Source: MPNP01 sp026709725 (GTDB taxonomy: Bacteria; Pseudomonadota; Alphaproteobacteria; Rhodobacterales; Rhodobacteraceae). From it: a stretch of DNA of 64,000 bases. Location: positions 2,976,001 to 3,040,000 of the forward strand of contig OZ241384.1 in the NCBI GenBank assembly GCA_965200805.1, in the 5' to 3' direction. Below are positions 35,875-44,445 of this stretch, piece after piece (within the stretch, counting starts at the first letter, position 1; each line of letters starts with the position of its first letter). The translations under genes and the position numbers were made by a program. The notes under the pieces are model-generated. The model worked only from the letters and a program-made list of their open reading frames with translations. It was not told where the DNA came from and searched no databases.

Positions 35875-36821
35875 TGAAATACTTTTTGCTATCAATTATG
35901 GCTGTGGCCGTTTCCGGCATCGCAGCCGCCGACAGCATAACTGTTGACAATTGTGGTGAGCCGCTGGTCTTCGATTCTGCACCCGAGCGGATTGTGGTGC
36001 ACGACATGAACATGACGGACATGGCCTTCGCACTGGAACTGCAGGACAGAATCGTCGGCCTGACAGGCATCACGGGCTGGTACAAGACGAGTCCTGACTT
36101 TGACACGCTGCGCGGTGACATACCGGAACTGGCACCCAAATATCCGACCATCGAAAACCTGATTTCAGTGGAACCGGATCTCTTCTTTGCCGGATGGTAC
36201 TATGGCATGCGTCCCGGTGGGGATGTCACGCCCCAAACGCTTGCACCCTTCGGCATCAGGACCATGGTGCTGACTGAAAGCTGCGTGCATCTCGACAAGA
36301 ATCGTCCCGTCGCCAGCATGGACCTGCTGTTTGATGATATTCTGCGCCTTGGCAAGGTCATGAAGGTTGAAGACAGGGCTGAAAATCTTGTGGCCGGGTG
36401 GAAAGCGGAGCTCAGTGCCATCAAGGCGCAGACCGCCGACACCGGGAAACTCCGCGTCTTCCTCCTGGATGGGCCGGCTGATGCACCCTTTACCGCCGGC
36501 AAGTTTGCCATTCCCGATGCGATGATCGCAGCGGCAGGCGGTGTGAATGTGACCCATGATCTTGATACAAGCTGGGGTCGCACTTCATGGGAAGGAGTGG
36601 CGGCAGCCAATCCGGAGTTCCTGGTGCTGCTCGACTATCAGACTGGAAACGGTGCCATCGACACCTTCAGATTCCTGCAAGAGCACCCGGTCATGTCACA
36701 GACCGATGCGGTCAGGAACGAACGCTGGATTGGCTTGCGGTATGAAGAGTTGACACCTGGTCCGGCAAACATCCGCGCCATCAGGAAAATGGCACGAGCG
36801 ATGCATCCAGGGCTGAACTGA
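35871..36821 (+). CDS. FecB/BtuF-type substrate-binding protein
   Basis: 316 residues with signal peptide MMKYFLLSIMAVAVSGIAAA. The cluster A-II (type III periplasmic) fold is indicated by the opening VDNCGEPLVFDSAPERIVVHD, the middle helix linker, and the ending TPGPANIRAIRKMARAMHP. It captures a metal chelate in the periplasm. It follows the ATPase gene with ATGA overlap and precedes the permease by one base. Confidence 0.92.
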   Translation: MMKYFLLSIMAVAVSGIAAADSITVDNCGEPLVFDSAPERIVVHDMNMTDMAFALELQDRIVGLTGITGWYKTSPDFDTLRGDIPELAPKYPTIENLISVEPDLFFAGWYYGMRPGGDVTPQTLAPFGIRTMVLTESCVHLDKNRPVASMDLLFDDILRLGKVMKVEDRAENLVAGWKAELSAIKAQTADTGKLRVFLLDGPADAPFTAGKFAIPDAMIAAAGGVNVTHDLDTSWGRTSWEGVAAANPEFLVLLDYQTGNGAIDTFRFLQEHPVMSQTDAVRNERWIGLRYEELTPGPANIRAIRKMARAMHPGLN

Positions 36822-36822
36822 C

Positions 36823-37839
36823 TTGGTCCGCTCAGACCTGGTCAACATCGCGGCAGGGGCGGTTGTTCTGGCCGCCCTTCTATTGACGTCGACACTTTAT
36901 GGAACGACACAAATCCCGCTGCCCGACATCGCTCTGGCGATTGCCCTCAACATTGGACTTGTTGAGGGCGACATATCGCCACTGCATCGGATTGTGTTTG
37001 ACCTGCGCTTGCCGCGTGCGCTCTTCGCAGCCACAATCGGTGCCGGGTTGGGCATCGTCGGTGTCGTCTTGCAGACAACCACGCGCAACGACCTGGCCGA
37101 TCCTTTCCTGTTCGGCCTGTCATCAGGCGCGGCGGCGGGTGCTGTCTTTGTCATCACGGTCACAGGCGACATCCTTGGCTTCTGGACGCTCCCGCTCGCG
37201 GCATTCTGCGGCGGACTCATTGCCTCGGGCATCGTGCTCGGACTTGTCCACGGTTTGCGCACCAGCGCACCAGAAAAGTTGATCCTTGCTGGATTGGCAG
37301 TGTCTTTTCTCTTTGCCGCGATCACCAACTATCTCATTTTCGCGGGTGATAGCCGCGCTGCGCATTCGGTGATTTTCTGGATGCTGGGCGGCCTCGGTCT
37401 GGCCCGATGGGAAACCTTCCCGCTGGTTTGCACCGGACTGGTGATCATCCTGGCCTATTCCCTGCATCGCAGCCGATGGCTCGACTCACTCCTGACCGGC
37501 GATCTCACAGCATCAACGCTTGGTGTGCCGGTGCAGGGTCTGCGGTTCAGCATGTTCTTCCTGGCGGCGCTGGCCACGGCGGTATTTGTTTCCGTCGCCG
37601 GCGTAATCGGCTTTGTGGGCCTGATGGTCCCGCATCTTGCACGGGGGATTGCGGGGCCGTTGCACCGCCGACTTCTGCCAACGGCAGCCCTCATCGGTGC
37701 CATACTGCTGACCGGTTCGGATGTGCTGTGCAGACTTCTCCTTGCACCGCAGGAGCTGCCAGTGGGAATCGTAACCTCATCAATCGGCTCGGCCTTTGTG
37801 TTCATTTTGCTGTTCAGGATGCAAAAAACACAGAGATGA
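36823..37839 (+). CDS. FecCD-family ABC transporter permease
   Basis: 338 residues beginning at TTG 36823, two bases after the previous stop; no ATG is available before the first membrane helix. It contains about ten membrane segments, RIVFDLRLPRALFAATIGAGLGI (the family's early motif, R-L-P-R), and the cytoplasmic loop GFVGLMVPHLAR followed by a C-terminal helix. It forms a homodimeric channel with the ATPase at 35074. Family call is firm. Confidence 0.92.
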   Translation: MVRSDLVNIAAGAVVLAALLLTSTLYGTTQIPLPDIALAIALNIGLVEGDISPLHRIVFDLRLPRALFAATIGAGLGIVGVVLQTTTRNDLADPFLFGLSSGAAAGAVFVITVTGDILGFWTLPLAAFCGGLIASGIVLGLVHGLRTSAPEKLILAGLAVSFLFAAITNYLIFAGDSRAAHSVIFWMLGGLGLARWETFPLVCTGLVIILAYSLHRSRWLDSLLTGDLTASTLGVPVQGLRFSMFFLAALATAVFVSVAGVIGFVGLMVPHLARGIAGPLHRRLLPTAALIGAILLTGSDVLCRLLLAPQELPVGIVTSSIGSAFVFILLFRMQKTQR

Positions 37840-38230
37840 CAATCTGAAAATCAATGATCCTGTGATCGGATATGGTCTTGGGGGACATTGATGTCAGGAT
37901 AGAGCTGCGGGGCAACTCACCAGGACGGCCCGGAGCCCAATCAGGGACCTTGCGACCGCATCCGCACTTATGCATGGGAGAGGGGCGACCTCCAAATGGA
38001 CAACCCGGGGAATGAGCCCCGGACAGCCGGACAAATCCCCGGCACATCATGCCTGTAGCGAATTGAGACTCTCATCGCCCCCGCTTGAGACTCTGGCGAT
38101 TTTGAACTCACATTCAGTGAGACTCAGGCCGTCATCCTGCTCACACTCTATGAGACCCAACCCTCGGGTATGAGACTCAGGCCGCCGGTGGACCCCCCGG
38201 ACACCGACCGGGGTCTGGCAGCCCGCCCCC
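37840..38230. repeat. Intergenic region with short TGAGACTC repeats
   Basis: No gene is supported. TTGAGACTCT occurs at 38063 and 38085, TGAGACTCAGGCCG at 38118 and 38171, and a near copy TGAGACCC at 38151; one more TGAGACTC is found near 39051. The copies are all in one orientation but irregularly spaced (22, 33, 33 and 20 bases), so this is not a CRISPR array. The meaning is unknown. Confidence 0.55.
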
Positions 38231-38896
38231 TCAGTCCCGGCAGCCGATGCTTTGCCGGAAGGCGGCCTGTGTGGGGGTGGAGGTGGTCGAGAACAGGGGC
38301 AGATTGGTCTTGCGTCCACACCAGCAGTTGCGGACATCCTGGATGGTGCGGGGGCTGATGGAGAAGCAGCCGTTTGAGGTTTGGCTGCTGGCGCCCGGAT
38401 CGACCGTCATGGTGTAGGTCCCGCCGGTCATGAAGCAGATCTCGGTCAGTTTGTTATTGCCCCCCAGTCCTGAATTCACCCAGATCTCTGCGAGATAGGG
38501 CGTCTTGGGGCTGACCGTGAACGGGGTCGGCTGGCGGACGGCCATGTCGGGGTTGCTTGAATCGATCGTGAAGCCGAGGGCCGGCGACTGCAGCAGGACC
38601 CCCGTCCGTCCGTTATAGAGAGCGATGGCGATGCCGAAGGAGGTGGCACCGCTATCCCCGGCCCGGGCCCGCAGGGCCGAGTAGAGGTTGAGGTAGGCTT
38701 TCGTCCGGAACGTCACGCTGGTGGAAGACATCGCGTGCACTTCCAGAACGTCATACTGCTTGTTTTCGAGGCGGGTCACGCAGGCGCTCGGGCCGATCAG
38801 CCCGTCGGTCGTCACGGTGGTCTGGGCGGGGGCAGCACCGACCCCGATCAACACGCCCACCACCAGACATGTGGCCCATCGCTCAATCTGTCTCAT
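38231..38896 (-). CDS. Predicted secreted Cys-containing protein, unknown function
   Basis: 221 residues from ATG 38896 (MRQIERWATCLVVGVLIGVG), preceded by AGGAGAGG. A Sec signal peptide ends near AAPAQT. The mature part is rich in beta-type sequence (SSTSVTFRTKAYLNLYSALR, TPYLAEIWVNSGLGGNN, TGGTYTMTVDPG) and ends with a Cys cluster (VRNCWCGRKTN...IGCRD). I do not recognise a family. It shares layout with the next gene: signal peptide, beta-rich body and C-terminal Cys. A 10-nt G tract lies about 36 nt upstream of the start codon. Confidence 0.7.
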   Translation of the reverse strand: MRQIERWATCLVVGVLIGVGAAPAQTTVTTDGLIGPSACVTRLENKQYDVLEVHAMSSTSVTFRTKAYLNLYSALRARAGDSGATSFGIAIALYNGRTGVLLQSPALGFTIDSSNPDMAVRQPTPFTVSPKTPYLAEIWVNSGLGGNNKLTEICFMTGGTYTMTVDPGASSQTSNGCFSISPRTIQDVRNCWCGRKTNLPLFSTTSTPTQAAFRQSIGCRD

Positions 38897-38931
38897 GGAT
38901 CCTCTCCTGTTTGTCACAAACGGAATGCCTA

Positions 38932-38941
38932 CCCCCCCCCC
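38932..38941. repeat. Homopolymer tract (10 C on plus, 10 G on the gene strand)
   Basis: Ten C residues in a row, 24 nt upstream of the ribosome binding site of the secreted-protein gene. Tracts of this length are slippage-prone. If it lies between promoter elements or in the 5' leader it could vary expression (inference). Confidence 0.6.
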
Positions 38942-39096
38942 TGCGGCTTTGTCAACGGCAAATCCCAAATCAGCGACCTAATTCCCCGAATCCGCCGCGG
39001 GCCCAGTGTTCCCAAAATCCCGCCCCGATTCGCCCAGCCACAGTCCCCCTGAGACTCTATTGGACCCGCCCCTTGGGCGTGTTTGGCCATGACCGG

Positions 39097-39771
39097 TCAG
39101 TTGGACGCTGAAACACATTGGTTTGTGCCGTAATTCCAGTTTCTGTCCGTTTGTATATGCAGGCATTGGAGGCACTGGCTGATCAGGCCCCATGACGTTT
39201 CCGATCCGCAGCCCGTGGCATGCGGCGGTTGGAATACGGGCGCGGGTGCAGTTCGGAAGCAGCTTAGGACAAACGGATTAAGGTTGCCGTAGCCGAGATA
39301 GGGAGAATACACCACCGCGACATAATGGGCATTAGGCTCCGGGCCGCTGAAGGTCCGGCTCCCTTGCAGAACAGTTTCCGAGGTTCCGTCCAACTCTCCA
39401 ATCCGCTGGCCCCAGACGACGGTCCTCGCCGTATTGTCATTACCCATCACGGCGATATCGACCAGCTTCGGGGTGCCGGGCGAGACCTGGTATTGCCCCT
39501 CAAAATCGCTTGTATGGATCACGTCTAATGTAACATCCACGCTGTTGTGCGTGATCCCGCTGGTCTGCAGGACGCATCTGGGAAACACGCAATTGGCTGT
39601 TATCTGCTGCGTCCACCCCGTGACCCGGTTGTCTCCGGCCTCCGGTGTGCAGGCCGCCGCCATCACGGGCCCGCTCACCCCCGCCATCAGCAGAGCCACC
39701 CGGGACGGGCGGGCCGCCAGGCGGAAGCGGATGTTCGGGGACGGCCTCTCCGGCAAGGGGGCCGTGATCAT
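39097..39771 (-). CDS. Predicted secreted Cys-rich protein, unknown function
   Basis: 224 residues from ATG 39771 (MITAPLPERPSPNIRFRLAA); a leader with a positive region and hydrophobic VALLMAGVSGPVMAAA suggests Sec export. The body holds a Cys pair (ANCVFPRCVLQ) and beta-type segments, and the end is CLQCLHIQTDRNWNYG...QCVSASN, recalling the C-terminal CWC...C pattern of the preceding gene. I recognise no family. The two adjacent genes on the same strand look like distant paralogues or a functional pair. Confidence 0.65.
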   Translation of the reverse strand: MITAPLPERPSPNIRFRLAARPSRVALLMAGVSGPVMAAACTPEAGDNRVTGWTQQITANCVFPRCVLQTSGITHNSVDVTLDVIHTSDFEGQYQVSPGTPKLVDIAVMGNDNTARTVVWGQRIGELDGTSETVLQGSRTFSGPEPNAHYVAVVYSPYLGYGNLNPFVLSCFRTAPAPVFQPPHATGCGSETSWGLISQCLQCLHIQTDRNWNYGTNQCVSASN

Positions 39772-39943
39772 GGATGGCCCGCCCTGATGGAATGATCGGC
39801 GGACCGAACCGGACAGGAGTTCGGCGCCACGATGTCGTGGCGTCCCTGCCGGGAGAGACTGTCGGCAGTGCATGACGCGCCGCCCGGATGTCCTGCACAT
39901 GCCGTCCATGACGAGGGAGGATGCGATGATTTCGGGTTGAAAC

Positions 39944-39979
39944 GGACTGATTGGGGAAAGGGGACTGATTGGGGAAAGG
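39944..39979. repeat. Tandem duplication, 2 x 18 bp
   Basis: GGACTGATTGGGGAAAGG occurs twice back to back, followed by a degenerate third start (CACTGATTGCCCG). It lies upstream of the secreted-protein gene at 39771 on the minus strand. Possibly replication slippage; no function inferred. Confidence 0.75.
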
Positions 39980-40342
39980 GGTTGCACTGATTGCCCGTAG
40001 GAATTCCCAATGGAAAGCCATTACGCGTGCACGATCACGTTGAGACCGGAATTGATCTCGCGCTGCGGATTCCTGTCATCATGATACCGACAAGGGGAAA
40101 TTGTCCTGGCGGCATTCCCAACTCGAGCGATGCGGTGAAAACCGGGTGGTCCTGATTCCAACCGAAGCACCGCGCGGGTCGCTTCAGGTGCTGCGCGGCA
40201 TGTTCTTTCAGCGCGGTCAACATCGCTGGATGGTCCCAATATCCCATCATCCTTGATTGGGACTTCCAGCGCGCACATGGGAAAGTCATGATCCGATCAC
40301 AGGTGAGGGCAGGGGTGTATGCGCTGATCATGAGGCGGGTTC
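39980..40342. other. Accessory DNA with unresolved minus-strand frame
   Basis: A minus-strand frame at 40035-40349 encodes a plausible stretch (YWDHPAMLTALKEHAAQHLK, then FTASLELGMPPGQFPLVG), and another frame continues with REINSGLNVIVHA before a stop at 40021. This might be a decayed gene with a frameshift, but I recognise no family and see no ribosome binding site. Confidence 0.3.
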
Positions 40343-40701
40343 GTGCCAAAATATGAAGGAAACAATCCGGAGCGCAGAATTGAGATCGTGCAGAATGTCA
40401 GCAGGGAACAAACCGCATGGCTCTTAAGCCCCCCATGTTCACCATACTGGCAGTCCACACCACAAGAGGCCTGCGGCATGACTGCAACTTCAGTCCACCA
40501 CCAACCGGTCCCCGCCCAAGCAAATCACTCTGCGCTCAATGCATTCCGAATGCACATCTGGCTGGATTTGCGGGAACCGTCAGTGATGTGATCGCGGCGA
40601 GATGGAAGTGGACGGATGACATTTCATTCATGCTCACCGAAGGCCATGCTCTTGACGGATCCGGATCTGTCATCCCATGTCCGGTGTGCGGGTTTTTCTG
40701 A
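40343..40701 (+). pseudogene. Remnant of the small-protein/ImmA-like module, internal-deletion fusion
   Basis: The GTG at 40343 opens MPKYEGNNPERRIEIVQ, clearly homologous to MPKREGNNPKHRIEPVQ at 47439. After about 27 codons the similarity shifts by 2 nt into another frame reading PPPTGPRPSKSLC, matching PPTSPRPDKSLC of the full module. It then jumps straight to QCIPNAHLAGFAGTVSDVI, which matches QCIPHDRLAAFAGTVNDII in the middle of the large partner at about 48763. So roughly 1.1 kb present in the other copy is missing here, and a frameshift has also accumulated. It ends at TGA 40699-40701. Confidence 0.75.
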
Positions 40702-40959
40702 AAGAGCGGGGCCCGGTCGCACGGGACGTCCGGGGGTATCACAATTTGTCCTATAATAAGTATTATGTTAAATTAAGTTCCGGCCACCACGAACGCACAG
40801 TGTTCAAGGTCAATTATTTGGACAACGGCGTTCTCCATCAATCTTCATCTGCAAGATGAGGATCATCGGTCATTCTGCCTGAATGACCGGAATTGAACAA
40901 CACGCAAGACTTCAGTATGCAGTCTGTGCCGTTGCCGAACAAATGATCAGGATTTCATC

Positions 40960-41430
40960 ATGACGGACAAGCCGATACTGATTCTCAATGGGCCCAATCT
41001 GAACCTTCTCGGAACGCGTGAGGTCCATATCTACGGAGACAAGACGCTCAAGGATATTGAGATGATCTGCCACTCGATAGCGGAGAATCTTGGATTGAGA
41101 GTTGATTTTTTCCAGATGAATTCCGAAGGTGCGCTTGTGGATGCAATTCAGGCGTCCAACTCAAACAATTCCGGCCTGATCCTCAACGCGGCAGCCTATT
41201 CACACACATCCGTCGCGCTGGCTGATGCGATCATCGCCTGCCACATCCCGGTTGTGGAGGTTCATCTCTCCAATGTCTATGGCCGCGAGACCTTCCGGCA
41301 CAGCTCCTATATTACGCCAGTGGTCAATGGCTTCATTTGTGGTTTTGGGGTTGACAGCTACACGCTTGCCCTCCTTGCCATGACAGACCTTGTGAAAGCG
41401 TCATCACGGGAAACGGCAGAGAACGTTTGA
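40960..41430 (+). CDS. aroQ: Type II 3-dehydroquinate dehydratase
   Basis: 156 residues. It dehydrates 3-dehydroquinate in the shikimate pathway or quinate breakdown. Family motifs: ILNGPNLNLLGTREVHIYG with the catalytic Tyr region, NSEGALVDAI, NAAAYSHTSVALADAI with the catalytic His, and VEVHLSNVYGRETFRHSSYI. The dodecameric type II family is usually about 145-150 residues, so the length is normal. Being just ahead of a polyamine-type ABC importer rather than accBC is less usual and may indicate a catabolic paralogue. Confidence 0.94.
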   Translation: MTDKPILILNGPNLNLLGTREVHIYGDKTLKDIEMICHSIAENLGLRVDFFQMNSEGALVDAIQASNSNNSGLILNAAAYSHTSVALADAIIACHIPVVEVHLSNVYGRETFRHSSYITPVVNGFICGFGVDSYTLALLAMTDLVKASSRETAENV

Positions 41431-41711
41431 CAGGAAGCGTTTGAGGGGCATCGGCAGGAGTGCACGCAGCGATTGGCTTTCCTGAAGCCGCAACCGCATA
41501 TCTCAATGCAATCAGCAGCCGTTACCAGCGGAATTGGCAGCGCATGGGCGGATTTCCTCTTGTCCGATCAGTCAGAATTCACTACACTCCAGACCCATTC
41601 AGGCCTGGAGCATGTGCGTGCGGGGAGCGCTCGAAAATCATCGTGTCACGGGATGCCATCCTGCTCGACGGGCCAGGTTGATGAAATTGAATTCAAGGAT
41701 GAGGTAGGCTC
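41431..41711. other. Short intergenic region
   Basis: About 280 bases between aroQ and the PotD-like gene. Short plus-strand frames are present but unconvincing. The GGATGAGG just before 41712 serves as the ribosome binding site of the next gene. Nothing else recognised. Confidence 0.4.
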
Positions 41712-42746
41712 ATGATTTTCAATCGTACACGCACGCTGGTGAGAATAATCGCAGCGATCCTTGCCGTTGGACCGCTTGCTGCCCAGGCAGAAACCCTGGT
41801 GATTTCCTGGTGGGGTTTTAATGGTGAAAAACTCAATGAATTTGTCGTTCAGCCGTTTCAGGAACAATGCAACTGTGAGCTGATTTTTGAGACGGGAAAC
41901 AATGCCGACCGCTTGAACAAGGTTAAAATTCGAGGCGGGTCGGGAGTCGACGTGATCTATCTGACCGACAGTTTCTCGCAGCAGGGAATCGAGGATGGTC
42001 TCTTCCAGCCACTGGATCGTTCAAAAATACCGAATATTAATGGCTTGCACGCGCTTGCTCAGTCCCCTCAGGGTCAGTATGGTCCTGCTTACACAATTGG
42101 TCGGGTTGGTGTTGTCTACGATAGTGCCGGGATCGATACGCCGATCACAGCCTGGAATGATCTGTGGCGTGACTCACTGGCCGGATCTGTGTCACTCCCC
42201 GGCATTACCACGACAGCGGGGCCGATGGTCGTCATGATTGCCGGCGATAAGGCCGGGGTCAGTGCATTCGACGATCCCGATCCCGCATTCGCCGAACTTG
42301 CATCACTGCGGCCCAATGTTGTCAAGAACTACATGACCGGATCGGAGATGATCAATCTGTTCTCAACCGGCGAGATTACCGTCTCCCTTGCACAGGACTT
42401 CGCTTTGGGTCGGTTGCAGGATGCCGTCCCCTCCATTGTCTGGGCTGAGCTCAGTGATGGAGACATTGCCACACTCAATACCGTGAATATTCCCACCGGT
42501 GCCCGGAATGTCGAGCGGGCCCATGAGTTCATCAACTTCATCCTCGATCCGGAGCGCCAGAAAATTCTGGCAGAAAACGGTGTGGATGCTCCGGTCCATG
42601 CTGATGTGGTTCTGTCCGGGGATGCCGCTGCCCAGTGGACATACGGAGACGACATGCTCTCGAGTCTCAAGCGTGTCGATTACGGTGCAATGAATGCAGC
42701 CAAACCTGACTGGATCAACCGTTGGAATGAGCTCTTTGGAGGTTGA
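41712..42746 (+). CDS. Spermidine/putrescine-type ABC transporter substrate-binding protein (PotD-like)
   Basis: 344 residues with signal peptide ending near LAAQAE. The mature start ETLVISWWGFNGEKLNEFVV and later RGGSGVDVIYLTDSF, YGPAYTIGRVGVVYDS and ARNVERAHEFINFILDPER match PotD/PotF-like binding proteins. It binds a polyamine or similar cation in the periplasm for the importer at 42818-45516. The ligand may differ from spermidine, since an amidohydrolase gene closes the operon. Confidence 0.9.
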   Translation: MIFNRTRTLVRIIAAILAVGPLAAQAETLVISWWGFNGEKLNEFVVQPFQEQCNCELIFETGNNADRLNKVKIRGGSGVDVIYLTDSFSQQGIEDGLFQPLDRSKIPNINGLHALAQSPQGQYGPAYTIGRVGVVYDSAGIDTPITAWNDLWRDSLAGSVSLPGITTTAGPMVVMIAGDKAGVSAFDDPDPAFAELASLRPNVVKNYMTGSEMINLFSTGEITVSLAQDFALGRLQDAVPSIVWAELSDGDIATLNTVNIPTGARNVERAHEFINFILDPERQKILAENGVDAPVHADVVLSGDAAAQWTYGDDMLSSLKRVDYGAMNAAKPDWINRWNELFGG

Positions 42747-42817
42747 CGGAGCCTGATCACCCTGTCGCCCGGGACGGGGACCGGCCCGCTCGCCCTGCCT
42801 CCGGGAGGCCACACGGA

Positions 42818-43651
42818 TTGAGTGTGTTCAGGCGTTTGACGGGCTGGGCAATGTCAGCGCCGGCCACGGCGCTGGTTGTTGTCTTTCTGCTGTTGCCTGT
42901 GGGAGCAACCATCGTTGCCACATTTGCAACCCCGGGCGGTCTCCTTGCGGCCTATGGTGAGTTTCTGGGAAGCGGTTTTCGTCGAACAGTGCTCTGGCGG
43001 ACGCTCGAAATTGCCCTCCTGACCACCTTTTTCGCACTGGTCATTGGCTTCTTCACGGCCTATGTGGTCTCGCGTGCATCGCCACGCTGGCGCTCAGTCC
43101 TGATTATTGCCGCCGTCTTTCCGCTGCTGACCGGTGTGGTTGTGCGGTCCTTTGCCTTTCTTATCCTTCTTGGTCGCAACGGCATGGTCAACAAAATTCT
43201 GATCTGGCTCGGGGTTGATGGGGCACCCTACCCCATGCTTTTTACCGAGGGGGCCGTAATCGTTGCCATGGTCTATCTCTTTGTGCCCTTGATGATTCTA
43301 ACGCTGGTCGGTGTTCTGGAGAACATACCCGATGATGTCATTGAAGCGGCGGGTTCACTGGGAGCTGCGCCCACACAGGTTTTTCGACAGGTAATTTTTC
43401 CGCTTGCTGTACCAGGATTGATCGTCGGGGCCGTGCTGGTCTTCACCGGATCATTTACGGCATATGCCACGCCCCAACTTGTCGGTGGAGAACGTGTTAT
43501 GGTGATGGGAACCTTTTTGCATCAGCAAGCCATGGTGGCCTTTGACTGGGACAGTGCCTCGACAATTGCCGCCATCATGGTGGTGGTCACGCTTGCCGTT
43601 GTGCTTTTCATGACCCGCATTGCCCGGCACCTGAACCCAATGGCGCAATGA
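42818..43651 (+). CDS. Polyamine-type ABC transporter permease (PotB-like)
   Basis: About 277 residues from TTG 42818, which has GGGAGG 9 nt upstream. The open frame reaches TTG 42743, which overlaps the previous stop but lacks proper spacing to its GGAGG; GTG 42824 is a third option. Six membrane helices are evident, starting ATALVVVFLLLPVGATIVA, with the EAA loop VIEAAGSLGAAPTQVFRQVIFP. It pairs with the PotC-like permease and overlaps it by 4 nt. Confidence 0.9.
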   Translation: MSVFRRLTGWAMSAPATALVVVFLLLPVGATIVATFATPGGLLAAYGEFLGSGFRRTVLWRTLEIALLTTFFALVIGFFTAYVVSRASPRWRSVLIIAAVFPLLTGVVVRSFAFLILLGRNGMVNKILIWLGVDGAPYPMLFTEGAVIVAMVYLFVPLMILTLVGVLENIPDDVIEAAGSLGAAPTQVFRQVIFPLAVPGLIVGAVLVFTGSFTAYATPQLVGGERVMVMGTFLHQQAMVAFDWDSASTIAAIMVVVTLAVVLFMTRIARHLNPMAQ

Positions 43652-44436
43652 ACCGTCGTATCTCGCTGACCCTGATCGGCTTTTCGACCCTTGTCTACAT
43701 CTTCCTGATGGGTCCCCTGGTTATTGTGATCGGGGCATCGCTGTCGGATACCACATTTCTGACCTTCCCGCCCCAGGGTCTCTCATTGCGCTGGTTTGAT
43801 CGCATTTTTGAAATGGCGGCTTTCCGGCGAACAATGGTGACGAGTTTTCAGGTTGCAATACTGGCCACCAGCCTTGCCCTTCTCGCAGGCATCCCTGCCG
43901 CCTACGCCCTCAATCGCTATCGTATTCAGTTGCCGGGGTGGCTTTCGACCCTTTTTGTCCTGCCAATTCTGGTCCCGGAGATTGTTCTTGGCTTTTCTCT
44001 TTTACGCTCGGTGCAGGTTGGCGCGGGCTTCCCGGTCTTTTCAGCCCTGCTTATCGGTCATACACTGCTGGTGCTGCCCTACTGTGTCCGCGTGATATCG
44101 GCCAGCCTGTCAGCATTCGACTTTTCCATTGAGGAGGCGGCGATCAGCCTTGGCTCGCCACCCTGGCAGGCATTCTTCACCGTTGTTCTCCCCAATGTTC
44201 GCTCGGGCGTGATTGCAGCCTTTATCCTTGCCTTCATCACATCGATCAACGATGTCTCGGTTGCCCTCTTTCTGACCGGACCGGGAATCTCGACCCTGCC
44301 CATCCAGATCCTGGCCCATGTCGAGCAGTTCTTCGATCCGGTTGTTGCTTCGGTCTCTGTATTGTTGATGGTCCTGACTGTTGCCGTCATGGCGGTGGTC
44401 GAACGGACGCTTGGCCTCACCTTCCTGACGAAGTGA
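43648..44436 (+). CDS. Polyamine-type ABC transporter permease (PotC-like)
   Basis: 262 residues, ATGA overlap with the PotB-like gene. About six membrane segments, starting LIGFSTLVYIFLMGPLVIVI, and the EAA loop SIEEAAISLGSPPWQAFFTVVLPN. Forms the channel with its upstream partner; the ATPase gene follows after 9 nt. Confidence 0.92.
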   Translation: MNRRISLTLIGFSTLVYIFLMGPLVIVIGASLSDTTFLTFPPQGLSLRWFDRIFEMAAFRRTMVTSFQVAILATSLALLAGIPAAYALNRYRIQLPGWLSTLFVLPILVPEIVLGFSLLRSVQVGAGFPVFSALLIGHTLLVLPYCVRVISASLSAFDFSIEEAAISLGSPPWQAFFTVVLPNVRSGVIAAFILAFITSINDVSVALFLTGPGISTLPIQILAHVEQFFDPVVASVSVLLMVLTVAVMAVVERTLGLTFLTK

Positions 44437-44445
44437 CAAGGCACA

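Noticed and set aside
38063..38184. CRISPR array
   Set aside because: Repeats are only 8-14 bp, irregularly spaced, and spacers are too short and uneven; no cas genes are present.
37840..40700. Prophage or integrative element
   Set aside because: No integrase, capsid, portal or tRNA attachment site is visible; the accessory segment is too small and lacks phage genes.
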